NCBI GenBank assembly: GCA_016490735.1
Contig: JAEMWC010000133.1
Coordinates: forward strand, 137,501 to 201,500
Origin: Pachyseris speciosa
Lineage: Eukaryota; Cnidaria; Anthozoa; Scleractinia; Pachyseridae
Direction of reading: 5' to 3'
DNA: 64,000 bases
In this document: positions 24,915 to 35,549 of the stretch, one piece after another
Layout of the letters: each line of letters starts with the position of its first letter
Position numbering within the stretch: position 1 is the stretch's first letter
Notes under the pieces: generated by a model
What the model was told of the DNA's origin: nothing
Database searches by the model: none
Seen by the model: the letters and a program-made list of their open reading frames with translations, nothing else
Made by a program: the position numbers and the translations under genes

Positions 24915-27353
24915 GGTTCAGTCGGTGGAGTTGGTGAGGACTGTGATCTGATCTTGAAGGACGTCTTGAAGGGCGGCAACACACGAGCGCAATACTGAAC
25001 GTATCGCTGATGTATACTTCAGACAGCCTTCTGGTTTGCTTGCGTATCGCTTTCGCCGAAAACACTGCTGTTTGTATCGCTTCTATAAGCAATAAACGAC
25101 GTCAATAACAGGTGAGATATTGAGTTTGTTGAACTATAATCTTCTTTCACAAGTGTTTCTCTGATCACTGATGAAAAATATGCTGAGTGAAAGATATTTC
25201 AACAGCATTTTGAAACACTTGTCCTCCGGCGACAACATTAATTGCATCAGTTTCAACAAGAGATCTAAAAGTTTTGTAATTAATTAATTTTCTAAAATAT
25301 ACTTGCCTCTAATATTCGTTTAATTTCTGCCATAAGGTTTTAAGAATTCACAAGCTGGTATTGATCATGAGACCTATCAATTCGTGCCATTATTTGATGT
25401 GATATCACTTATTTTTAGAATCTGTCAGTGCTCTAGCTATCAGATAGCTTGATTGCAGTTTGGTCCAATTGCAGTATAAATAAAGCTATTTTGATATTAC
25501 AGATATAAGCTGACCATGTTAATCCACTATCGGAAAACTATGCATGCATAAAATAACTGATTAGATATCCTCTGATTTCTATCACATCCGTAAGCAGCTC
25601 AATATGTGCAAAATGGAAATGGAATGTGATTTACTGAAAAAAAAATGGAAAATTAATGTGCAATGCGAAGACAAAATGCTGTTATTTGCAGTTATTTTCT
25701 GTTTTTGGAAGAGATTTCCCTCGTTTTTAGCTTCAAGTTCATTCAGTAAGTGGTCTTATTTCTGAAGGTTGCGATAGATTAAGTTTCGTCGACAAATTTG
25801 AAGTACAGTTAGTTGAATAGGACGACATTTTATCGGGAGTCATTCCTGGCGATGGAATAGAGTATAATTACATGCGCTTTTCCAGCGTCAAGAGAGGGCA
25901 GTAGTTGTGTCGAAATTTTGTTTCTTTTATCAAGGAAATTTCCATGCTTGGCATAAAATAGCCAACACTTGTCCTCACAAAGTTGGTGGAATTTTTGTGA
26001 CATGCACCGGTCCAACAACAAATGCCAAAATTGTCGGTCAAATTTGTTTCTGAATACACCGTCCTAAGAAACAGTGCGCCGCGCTGTAGGGGCTTGGACT
26101 GAGCTAGTTTGTTGTCATGACAATCACTAACATTCCCTTGGGAAACAGTTGACTTGTATACATGCGCAGGTCGTCTCGCCAGGTCCTCTTTAAGGCTCAT
26201 TTGTGTCAATTGTGTCACGTTTGTGTCGGCGAGAAGGCGATTTGATAATACAGGTCGGTTTTGTCTCAAATGCATTTCCAACTGATCATTCTAATTCCCC
26301 ATCTGTTTCAGTAATCTCTTAAAGTCTTTTACCATTGTACGTTTAGTGTACGATAGCATTTCCCTCTCTTCACTGAGCCGGCATTCATGCTCTCTCTTTC
26401 TCTCTCTTCCTTATAGAGTTCCAAGAACAATCTTTCTTTCGTCGCTTATACACCCTTTAGTGGAGCTTCTATCAGTTGGTGTTCTCTTTGGGAACGACAT
26501 AAGTTACATTCCTTCTCCAGCAATACAGAAACCGCAATTGTGATAAAACACTATTTTGCCTTTACGGTTTCCTTTCGATGTACCAGACAATGACCAGAGT
26601 TCATTTGCAGTGATCCTTTTTGTGCCATCTGAACAGTCTCTCTTTGTTAACGTACCGAGCGAAAATTTGGACATTATGTATTCGGTGTTCTACATCCAAT
26701 TGCCTGTCTTTTTCTAACAATTTTTGCTAAAACCAATCGCAAATTTACCGTCCCACGTAATTAGTCGTCAGTTCACTTACATTTTTAGTCTAACCTCTCA
26801 AATAAATTCGAAAACGGTCACTTTATTGGTGTGGTTATGGAGGGTTTAATGACTCATATGCACGGAGTAAACAGTTTGCTTCAAGTAATGGCAACTTAAC
26901 TCTCACTTTACACGTTTTACCTGAGTGTACCATTTGACAGAAATAATGACACTTGTTTAATTTACACCATCTTGGTTAGTAACGCATTAACGGAAGTAGC
27001 GATATTATATGGTGTAGTGTTTTGTTCAAAAGGACCCTAATGAGACTAATTTTAGTGAGAACTCAATTGAAACCGCCTCTTATGTGTCTTTATTACTGCA
27101 GGTTTTTATATTCGCTATATAGTCATCTAAGATTGAGCGTTAGCGATAGTAAAACCGAACGACGTCTCGGTGACTCCATGTCATCATTATCGCCGGCTAA
27201 TGATCATTCTTAATTAAATGTTTAAAAATTACCTTATGTTATTAGATATAGTCATCACCGTAAAAAATATCGTTCTGGATCACGTGACTGACCCAATTTT
27301 GGGAATGTATTTTTTGACCCCCTTTTTTCAGTCTTCAGTCATAATGAACTGCT

Positions 27354-27602
27354 TAAAGGAGCACGGTCACGATATTTGGGTCATTATAAGAGAGATTTTT
27401 AAGCTAAATTTTTCAAAAAGGTAATTTGCAATCCGTTTCAGTCTTCTCCATCCTTCACCATCCTCGCCATATTTGCATTTATTCTTGTCTCTTTGGTGCT
27501 TGTCTTCCCTGAAAATTGTTATTTCACTGTTTCGCATTATTTAAATGCATTTTTTTATCTCTGTAATAATGACCCAAAATATCGTGACCGTGCTCCTTTC
27601 AC
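27354..27602. mobile_element. MITE, about 250 bp
   Basis: The left arm AAAGGAGCACGGTCACGATA (from 27355) continues through TTTGGGTCATTAT. The right arm (27563-27602) is its reverse complement ending GTGCTCCTTT, with a 1-bp length difference. The inverted repeat is about 38 bp. There is no coding capacity. Confidence 0.8.
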
Positions 27603-28162
27603 TAAACTGACTCTGACAACAAATCTGAGCCCTTCAGGTAACACCGTATTCGAACATGTTTTGGTAATAGGGAATTTTTTAAAATAGTATTCAAGGTGAA
27701 ATAATATCAGGGCTCGCTTTTGAATATTTATGATTTATTATTCTGGGGCACATGATAGTTTGTTTCGATGAAATATCTGCTCCGATTGCCTTAACCTCCA
27801 GAAAATTTAAATTTGCCTATGATGAAAATCTAGACTTTCATCTGAGGAAATTTAAGGCCATTTCATTCACGTAGTCAAGTTATCAACGGGGCGAGGTGAA
27901 AAGTCTCATCAACAGTGCAAAATATAGAATATTTGGAGAGCCAACATCAAATTGAACTAAACAAGTTTGGGAAAAGGGTTTTGTCCCCTATTAGATTACA
28001 AGATTTTTTTTTTCTGAAAAGGGATGATATTGACAAACGACCTGGGATTTACAACTTGAAAAATACTTCGATGATTTTGCGCGAATGTTCTTTCTCGGCA
28101 TTACTGATTACTTCGTTAATATTTCTTTTCTTCTTCTTACGTTTGACCAATTCACCAGGCCG

Positions 28163-28265
28163 CTTTTACAGGCCTTTATTATTCAACACAGTGTGACGAC
28201 AATGCCCAAGTATAGTCATGGCGCTCTCAATATTCGTTGTGCGTACTCGACAGATATCCTGCGAA
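28163..28265. repeat. Dispersed repeat (copies at 1850-2050)
   Basis: It shares TTATTCAACACAGTGTGACG, a GTCATGGCGCTC-type core and CGACAGATATCCTGCG with the two adjacent copies near 1860-2045, all in the same orientation. Confidence 0.6.
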
Positions 28266-28363
28266 TTGCGTTAAATTTTGCGTTTTGCCGATAGAAATGG
28301 CGAATTTTCCAGCTTTTCTGCTATTAACCCAGTAAACTTTGCTTTGTTATAAATTTGTTGAAT

Positions 28364-28460
28364 AACAAAACAATTATTCTGCGAAATCTCTTGAATATCG
28401 CCTGATTTTCGACTAAGACTAATCAGGCGATATTCCGCGCGATTTCGCAGGATTAATTAT
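28364..28460. repeat. Palindromic repeat, about 95 bp
   Basis: Arms contain ACAATTATTCTGCGAAATC and AATATCGCCTGATT on the left, with their complements AATCAGGCGATATT and GATTTCGCAGGATTAATTATTGT on the right. They would form a long hairpin. Confidence 0.75.
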
Positions 28461-28845
28461 TGTCGAGAATGTCTTCACAAAGAACTATGCTCTAAGTGGT
28501 CTTTATCTTAATTAAGCAAAGAAAAGTTTTATCTTAATTAAGAGCTGATTACCTGAGCCAAAAAAGATAACATGAAAATTCAACAACTACTTTTCGAAAA
28601 TGGCGTGTTAGAATTTTTTAGAAAATAACGCGGAAAAGAAGTGTTTAACGACACCCGGCATTTCTGTGATAAACAGGATGTTGCTATGACGCAAATCGCA
28701 AAACGCTTTGATTTGCAAGGAAAAATGCATCTGGACGTACACAGTATGAAATTATGTGTTGTTTACGCGTAGAGCACGCAGAGAGAATATTGTACAAGGT
28801 TTATCAATGAAACTTTTAAAATAACATAGCTTTTCAGAGCGAGCT

Positions 28846-28847
<2 letters not shown>

Positions 28848-28890
<43 letters not shown>

Positions 28891-29152
28891 CTTTCCTTAC
28901 CCTCGGTAGTATTTATAGCGCAAGGTTACTGAGGCCGAGCAAATACAGAAACAAATAATTCAAATCAGTAAACATCACATGATAAGAATCCCAACTGACC
29001 GGAGACAAACCAGTTGGCTATTTACAAGGATGGGCGAGGAGTTGAACCAGGGACTACCCAGAACAAGACCAGCTAGTGGCCAGAGCGGGATTTGATCCCG
29101 GGGTGACCGCATTGAAATCTAGCGCCCCAAACCACTCGGCCATCCTGCCTCC
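28848..29152 (-). mobile_element. tRNA-derived SINE
   Basis: Read on the minus strand, the head (29150 down to about 29080) looks like a tRNA-Leu/Ser-derived pol III promoter. It has GGATGGCCGAGTGGTTTGG (A box) and GGGATCAAATCCCG (B box). A non-tRNA body follows, ending in an (ATT)n tail at about 28888-28848. The order head, body, simple-repeat tail is the SINE layout. It is not a functional tRNA gene because no proper acceptor stem or anticodon arm can be drawn. Confidence 0.75.
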
Positions 29153-30941
29153 TGCCTTTTTATTTTAATCTGAAAGCATGGGCCTACCCACAAGATGATA
29201 ACTGAGCAATGAGAACGTTTCTGTGAGTTTTACAACCGAATTAATGCAATCAGTCACAAAAAAAATTGATACAAATTTTAATATACTAGTTATTAGGAGG
29301 CGTTCGGTAATTGTCGTAAAGCCGGTCAGTTACACTCGCCTACCAAATAAATCTATTTCCCAGAACAAAGTCGGGCCGGACACATTATCCATCAGTGCAT
29401 AACGAGATAAAGGTGTAATTGCAAATTGTGTGTCATTTGAAAGTTGTAGCTGTAGTTGTAATATTAATTTTACTTAAAATCACAAAGAAACCAATATTCT
29501 TTTTTTTTACTTTCCTTTTAACATTCGGATTTGAAACTGAAACGACTAGCTGCAGGCATGGGAGAATTGATATTCATGTTTTCTCGTATAATTGATTTGT
29601 CGAGTTAGTGTGTCCAATATTAAAGATGTACGACATAAACTGGCAACGATATCATTGAGCGTTGTCATCTAAATTCCTTCCGTGGATGCCTTTTATCAGT
29701 TTGTACCACAATCTTTTTTCTTTCCCTTTCTATCTCTCTCCATTTACCTACAGTTTCACCTTAGTTTTTTGTAAGTAATGCAACTATAGATTCCGCGCTC
29801 CTGACGCCTACACATTTTCACACAGCATATTCTGTAATGAATTTAATTATCATCCGATGTAATTTGTTGCATTTACTAGGTTTGTGCTTTAATTTTTCGG
29901 CTTCTGTCCCCTGCACTAGCTGCGGCTTTGCTAATTAATATAAATTGCACCCCAGAAGAAACATGGACCTCATAAGCCCCGAGGTTCTAGTTTACTGGAC
30001 CTCGCTCGTCACCAAAGATTTTTTTATATGCATCACTGTATCTAATACATCATGAGTAGCAAAACATGCATACACGATCAAGAGGCACAAATTCCAAGCA
30101 TGCGAGACAAAATTTTGCAAGTGCCTGGCTAAACGAGCACTTTTCCTATTTCCCGAGCAATGTGAAGAGAAGCCAATTAGTGGGCTTTAATTGACCATTT
30201 TTCGCGTTCTTTGATGTCAACAACAAATTTGCGAGGCCGGTCAGTATCAATGGTAATCATCTAACAAGAGAGCAAATATTGAAGGCTATTTTGTAGGTTT
30301 TAAAATAAGCTTGAGCCGCGCGCGGCCTGGGATGACTGAAGAGATACCAGACTTTGCTAAGGTGATCACATCACTGGGATTAGAGTTCTGAAACTTCCGA
30401 GTCCAAACACTCAGATCAACTGACGCAAGTTTTCCTTTGTAGCGCCGAAAATTTACTTCACTTTCTAATAGCTGACTATAGCCGAATATAGAAATAAAGC
30501 TTGCTTGTTGTCCATATTAATTGTGTATCTTTCCGGCCCCCCTGTTCTTGCATAGAGACACACAATGGAAACGCTTTTAAGTTTGGCCTTTGAGGACTTG
30601 CGTCCTTCCTTTTTAGTGCGCAACAAGCATTTCTCTGTCCATTAACTCAGACTACAAATTACAATGTTCGTCCTACTAAACCCACGTCTTCTTAAGGTTA
30701 ATTAATATCTTTTCCGGCCCTCCTGTTGTCAGTCTATATAGACCGACAATTTTAACCGCGGCTTTCCAGTTGACAACTCAGAGTTGATACCGGGAGCTCT
30801 GAGCTGGGTTTGATGCTCTGGATATATATCACTCAAATTCAAAAGGTCTCAGTAGCAAACCGTGCCTACTTCTTCGTTCAGTTCTTGATTCCGTTCCCTC
30901 AAAAGCAGCTTCAGTGTTCAGTACATGCGCCTTGGATCACC

Positions 30942-31898
30942 ATGAAACACTCGGCGAACAGCAGTAACCCTTCTAACTTGATGCCCGCACAACTCTGCTC
31001 TCTTCCAGTAGCTCATGCTATCCCCCTGATCACAACCAATGCCATGGTGTGTGTGTTTGGAACACTCGGGAACTTACTCGTTTGCGTAGCCGTAGCCATG
31101 AACCCTTGTCTCCGCCAAAGCTCTAACTTCCTTCTAGTAAGCTTAGCCGTTGCTGATTTGATCGCCACACTGATATGCGAACCACTGTTTCTTGACATCC
31201 TGGTCGAGAGAACCTTCTATGATGACTGCGTGTTGGCTGCGGAGCGTACGTACTTTTACATCTCTAACTTCTCTGCGGCAGCCTCAGTCGTGCATATGTC
31301 TGCTATCAGTATTGACCGATTCATAGCCATTGTTTTCCCTTTTCGCCACAAAACTACCATGCAGGATGTCGGGATAAAAGCACTGCTGATAGCGAGTTGG
31401 TCAATGACAATTGCACTGTTTATTTTGGGAAAGTATCTTCATTTGCCAGTCCAAGCCAAAGGTTTCCTCCACCTGTCGATCTTCGTTTTCTGTTACGCAA
31501 TCATTGTCGTCTCATATTCGCTGATTGTGGTGTCACTCGTGCAGCAAAAGAGGGTAAGAAACCAACTGAGTGCTCATTCTTCTGACGTCGCCAGCTTTCG
31601 CTATGAAGCGCGCGTTGCTGCCACTCTGGCGATAGTGATAGTCGTGTTCTCCGCTTGTTGGTTTCCACTGTTTGCCTTCTTCGCTGCCGCCGGGAAACCG
31701 CTGATCAAGATGTATGGTCGGGCGCACTTTTGGATCAGAACTGTTGCTCTGTCAAACTCGGCCATGAACTTTCTCATCTATGGATCAAGGATGCGTAACT
31801 TTAGCGAAACATACCTCGCGATTTTTAAGAAGATTATTGGCTATTCACGAACACCGTTCTGTAAATCTCGACGAATAGGGCCGGAAAGCGTAACATAA
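30942..31898 (+). CDS. Class-A (rhodopsin-like) GPCR, plus-strand member
   Basis: Intact 318-residue receptor from the ATG at 30942 (MKHSANSSN), with N-glycosylation sites at the N-terminus. The frame is open upstream to an ATG at 30810, but those 44 residues are not conserved in the family. Motifs: GTLGNLLVC in TM1, LAVADL in TM2, DRFIAIVFPFRHK after TM3, ACWFPLF in TM6 (CWxP kept) and NSAMNFLIY in TM7. It has the opposite orientation to the rest of the array and divergent flanks, so it is an older member. Ligand unknown. Confidence 0.93.
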   Translation: MKHSANSSNPSNLMPAQLCSLPVAHAIPLITTNAMVCVFGTLGNLLVCVAVAMNPCLRQSSNFLLVSLAVADLIATLICEPLFLDILVERTFYDDCVLAAERTYFYISNFSAAASVVHMSAISIDRFIAIVFPFRHKTTMQDVGIKALLIASWSMTIALFILGKYLHLPVQAKGFLHLSIFVFCYAIIVVSYSLIVVSLVQQKRVRNQLSAHSSDVASFRYEARVAATLAIVIVVFSACWFPLFAFFAAAGKPLIKMYGRAHFWIRTVALSNSAMNFLIYGSRMRNFSETYLAIFKKIIGYSRTPFCKSRRIGPESVT

Positions 31899-32832
31899 GC
31901 AAGGCAAACTTAAGTGAAGTTTGTGAAAGACGAGTGGGTCGCTTAAATCATCTCAGAAGATACACTAGTGATAACATGTGGTTACACACACAAGTCGGCC
32001 AATTCTGTAGTACTATATTGACATATACCTCCCTGGCATGTTTATTTTGTTAAGTTAAAAACACCAGGCGTTAATTATTACCATTATAGTGAGTATTTGA
32101 ATTCAAGTGTTTTTTCCTGGCTTACAATTCACATTATATACTTTATGTACGTCTTATGCTTAATACTTTTCTAATGAGAGGTCTTATTGACGTTTATGAA
32201 CTGGCCGATCATATGAAAAGATCAAGAAGTCTAACAGAGAATTGTTTGTGGCCATGGTAACTATCTGTACCGTGCTATCGATGGCACACCTTATTATAAG
32301 AACAAGATGAAATTAAAAATTGTTTTAGAACATTTTCTTGAGTACCTGAAAAGTTCATGATCAAACATCCTATAGCTAGAAAGATAATGAGATCAGCGAC
32401 GGAAGATTAGATCGGACCCTTTCATTAGAAACTAGCTTCATTTGTTTACAAACTTATTTCCGAACTTTTAGAGAAAGAGAGAGGTTGATGAAACCACCCG
32501 TCGGTGACAAAAAAGGTATATGGCATCTACTCTACATCTACGTACACTTTACTTTATAGCGGATAACCACGCATAGCAGTATACTGACAAAATAGATCAA
32601 TAAAATCTGTAGAATTATGTACATTATGAAATAGATTAAACAAAAGGTGAAAATGAACAAAGAAATGTTATAAACAATGTAATGTAATAAACAATTAATG
32701 TATATCAGTACCAGTTGACGGATCAATTGCACTGCATTGTGGTTGAACCTTCCTTCATTTAGTGTATATCGAAGAGTTTTTTTTATTCTCTTATCACTAA
32801 ACATATACTACTAGAATAATATAAATGTTATT
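31899..32832. other. Intergenic between the last receptor and element E1
   Basis: AT-rich. A hydrophobic 88-codon frame on the minus strand (32538-32804) has no recognisable family. At 32804-32813 the sequence TATACTACTA is the inverted form of the first bases of the E1 terminus (TAGTAGTATA, 32832-32841), 18 bp away. Confidence 0.5.
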
Positions 32833-33001
32833 AGTAGTATAGTGTTTGGGGGTTTCAGCACATAAATTAATTTAGGGGGTGTTTTAGCAAAATGATCTCG
32901 TATTTTGGAATCTATAGTTTATTATAAATGCGTGACTTTCTCGGAAAAATCACCAAGCGTGACATTCTCGGAAAACAGGGAATGAGTCATCACCTATAGC
33001 T
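32833..33001 (+). repeat. Left terminal repeat of E1
   Basis: It matches the E2 terminal region 47111-47419 in blocks: AGTAGTATAGTGTTTGGGGG at the tip, TGATCTCGTATT, CTATAGTTTATTATAA and the distal segment ending GAGTCATCACCTATAGCT. A roughly 19-bp direct repeat GCGTGAC(A/T)TTCTCGGAAAA occurs twice near its inner end (32929-32975). It is shorter than the E2 copy because it lacks the 25-bp repeat expansion. Confidence 0.85.
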
Positions 33002-33069
33002 ATTATTCTAAGTCACGTGACGTCATGTGTTAGTGACATAAAAAATAATATCTCATATAATAGTATAGA

Positions 33070-33633
33070 ATGAGTTGTAATTCAGTAATCCACAATGAAT
33101 TAAAGAATATGGGGGAATTGACATGTCCTTTTTGTGATCAGCAATTGGTTGAAGTTGTTAATAGTGTTGTTGTGCCATGCTGTGATAAACAGAAAATGTT
33201 TAATGATTATGGTGAAAATGTTTGCCTAAATTGTGGTTCCGTCCATGGTTATGATTTTTGTAAAGAATACGTTGACTTTCATGAGAATATGTATAAAATA
33301 AGACGAAAATCTGTATATCATCGGAAGTACCATATTGGAAATGTGGTAAATGGTATATGTCGTAAGAATGGATTTCAAATTTCTGTAAAAGATAAGGGTA
33401 AAATATTTAAAATATTCGAAGAGATAGACAAAGTGCTTCCCTTGGTAAATAAGAATCGTAAAAGGATGATAAGCACGAAATTTATGTTAAAGAAAATATT
33501 TTTAATGCTTGGTCTTCCATTTGAGAATATAATAGTTACTAGATCAAAAAAGACGCTTGGATTTTATGATCGATATTGGGTTGACATTCTAATGTTGAGA
33601 TTTGATAAAATTATTCGTATTATCAGGCAGTGA
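33070..33633 (+). CDS. VLTF3-like late transcription factor
   Basis: 187 residues. The N-terminal zinc-binding region has Cys pairs CPFC, PCC and CLNC. The C-terminal part has YHRKYHI followed by LPLVNKNRKRMISTKF, LKKIFLMLGL and SKKTLGFYDRYW. This layout resembles the poxvirus late transcription factor VLTF3 family, which is also found in other large DNA viruses and in some Polinton-like elements. The inferred role is transcription of late virion genes. It is the first gene inside the left terminus and converges on the next gene with an 11-bp overlap. It is intact. The family call is by pattern, not by search. Confidence 0.7.
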   Translation: MSCNSVIHNELKNMGELTCPFCDQQLVEVVNSVVVPCCDKQKMFNDYGENVCLNCGSVHGYDFCKEYVDFHENMYKIRRKSVYHRKYHIGNVVNGICRKNGFQISVKDKGKIFKIFEEIDKVLPLVNKNRKRMISTKFMLKKIFLMLGLPFENIIVTRSKKTLGFYDRYWVDILMLRFDKIIRIIRQ

Positions 33634-34108
33634 ATTTTTCATCATATTTCAGTAGGTACTTATCAATAATTGGACTATTATCAGTCACATAATCATCGAT
33701 ATTCTTCATTGAGATTTGTATACTTGAAGCATCAAAATCACCACTTCTCAACTTGTCTTTTATTGAATTGAGTAGATGTTGATAGCTTTGATAAGCATAT
33801 GTGCAATTTTGGATTTTTAAATCTAGGTTTTTATGCTTCATCCACCCTTGTATCAAAAGTGCTGCTGTACTGATGGCTACCAAACTAACACCACCTGTTG
33901 CAACGCTTGTGGCGAGACCTCCAGTTGCAAAGATGATGGACAAGGAATTCCCCAGTAATTTCCATTTTTTGAACCGTTTAACCGCCTGTTTATGAGCCCA
34001 ACACTTTCTGTGATATGTGTGGTAATAGGCTTTTAATTCACTAATCTGATCTTCTGTTAATTCACTTGAAATATGGTTCCAGCTGAATATGCTTTCTCGC
34101 TCTTTCAT
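33623..34108 (-). CDS. Membrane protein, unknown function
   Basis: 161 residues, intact. The N-terminal third is soluble and basic (HRKCWAHKQAVKRFKKWK). Two closely spaced hydrophobic segments follow (LGNSLSIIFATGGLATSVATGG and VSLVAISTAALLIQG), then a helical charged C-terminus. Two transmembrane helices with a cytosolic tail recall SLATT-type proteins, but I cannot confirm that. A TATATG start context precedes it (AAAATATATG). Confidence 0.6.
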   Translation of the reverse strand: MKERESIFSWNHISSELTEDQISELKAYYHTYHRKCWAHKQAVKRFKKWKLLGNSLSIIFATGGLATSVATGGVSLVAISTAALLIQGWMKHKNLDLKIQNCTYAYQSYQHLLNSIKDKLRSGDFDASSIQISMKNIDDYVTDNSPIIDKYLLKYDEKFTA

Positions 34109-34250
34109 ACATATATTTTATATAACTATTCTCTTGAATATGCAATAAAGTATTCCAGAGATCTGACCACATAATGGAGATCTTTTTATCCATCTTGGTG
34201 TGACCTTTTTGGGTATGACATATGTGTACCCTCGGTCTAATAAATGATGG

Positions 34251-34544
34251 TCATAAAATCGACCAAAAAGCATCATGCAAACTGCTGTGTGAGTGCATTA
34301 TATGCAACGGACTTAATATTGTTTCCAAGAACCATTTAACACAGCCATTGCCAGGTCCGATTAGACCTATGTCATTATTATTTAGTTCGAGGACATCATT
34401 GACTGATATGAATACCCCGAAATTTTTATGGTACAGATATTGATATACTAAAGCTGATTTCAGTATGACATCATAAACACTGTCATGTTGTTGTTTGGTT
34501 TCTTTGAAGAAGTAGTTAACATATTTGATTGCGTCTTCTATCAT
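34251..34544 (-). CDS. Small ORF downstream of fibre 2, unknown
   Basis: 97 residues starting MIEDAIKYVNYFF, with its ATG overlapping the stop of the fibre-2 frame as ATGA. A TATAATATATG context sits right before the start, as at other genes of this element, which supports expression. No domain is recognised. Bases 34109-34250 downstream hold no clear gene. Confidence 0.5.
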   Translation of the reverse strand: MIEDAIKYVNYFFKETKQQHDSVYDVILKSALVYQYLYHKNFGVFISVNDVLELNNNDIGLIGPGNGCVKWFLETILSPLHIMHSHSSLHDAFWSIL

Positions 34545-35532
34545 ATATTATATCGTTGCATTAAAACGCTATGATGATCCAAAATTGTTTTTTCATCTAA
34601 CATGAAATCCAAGTACACACAGAAAAAAATAACACTACCGTCAAGAGGTGCGATAGAGCTAGGATCCAAATCACCAAAAGTCATTTGCTGACTACCACTT
34701 CTATTGGCAGCTGTAAAACTTCCAATATGTTTTTTATTCCAATAGATTTTACTTGTGTTTGTTTTTGGAGAAGATAAATTATCCCAGTGAACAGACAAGC
34801 AGTGCCAAACATTTATTTGACCCAAATCATTTACTGAATAATCTGCTATTTTTCTGAAATTTGTATAGATGCTGCTGGACCAAAATATACACAATTTGAT
34901 TGATCAACACCACTTATAGCTAAATTTGAACCATTGTAATAGCTGACAAACTTATCATAACCTCCATTATCATGACCAAAAAGCCCATTTTTCCATTGAT
35001 TTCCACCTGTATTTGAATTTAATTTATAAACAATGAAGATATTAACAACATCATTATTTAAATTGATTTGACTTATCATTCTCTGTGATCCATTAAAGTC
35101 TAAATAATAACGACCATTATGCTTATTAGCTTTGGTACAAACAGTGGGTCTTATGTTTAAAGTTGATTGTGTTGCATTATTTTCTTCATTCGAGAGATCG
35201 TACAATGTTTCAACTTTTCTGTCTGCATTCATATCTAGAAAATTATTATTTGCTCTGTCGATTCGATAAACGCATTTTGAATACAATCTAATGAATTCAG
35301 AAACCCACAAATCCAAAAAACTATCTCTGACAATATCTGAAACTTGTGATTTGATAACAACATGATCAGAATCATTGCCTGCTTTTACATTAGTCAAATG
35401 TTTGTTTCCAAGATCATAGTGACCATCTTGTGTTAATGTAAAACCAATTCCTTTATCACCTTTATCACCTTTAGGGCCTCTTTCACCAGTTCTTGTATTA
35501 TCTTGATTTTGTGGAGAATTAAAAACTCCCAT
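34541..35532 (-). pseudogene. Fibre protein 2, collagen stalk and lectin-like head (frameshifted)
   Basis: It starts MGVFNSPQNQD, almost the same N-terminus as fibre 1, which suggests a shared capsid-anchoring peptide. Five Gly-X-Y triplets follow (GERGPKGDKGDKGIG). The rest resembles a concanavalin/LamG-type head (GRYYLDFNGSQRM, NIFIVYKLNS, NGLFGHDNGGYD, then LSVHWDN). The frame breaks in an A-run near 34850-34855. The C-terminal part (34541-34894) continues in the next frame to a natural end. A receptor-binding role is inferred from position and architecture. Confidence 0.72.
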
Positions 35533-35549
35533 TATAATATTAATTTAGA

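Larger units (their letters stand above)
24915..30941. other. Intergenic, 6 kb, repeats only
   Basis: This stretch contains a MITE at 27354-27602, a dispersed repeat copy at 28163-28265, a palindrome at 28364-28460 and a SINE at 28848-29152. The scattered short reading frames have no conserved features. The 500 bp before 30942 are AT-rich with no clear promoter that I can defend. Confidence 0.5.

Noticed and set aside
25830..26281. 137-codon minus-strand frame as a gene
   Set aside because: No recognisable domain, no conserved context, low-complexity surroundings; consistent with a chance frame.
29080..29152. Functional tRNA gene
   Set aside because: A and B boxes are present, but no proper acceptor stem or anticodon arm forms and a SINE body and tail follow.
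34846..34894. Frame change in fibre 2 as a programmed frameshift
   Set aside because: The in-phase sequence TCA GAA AAA TAG has no X XXY YYZ heptamer and no obvious stem; a lost A in the run is simpler.
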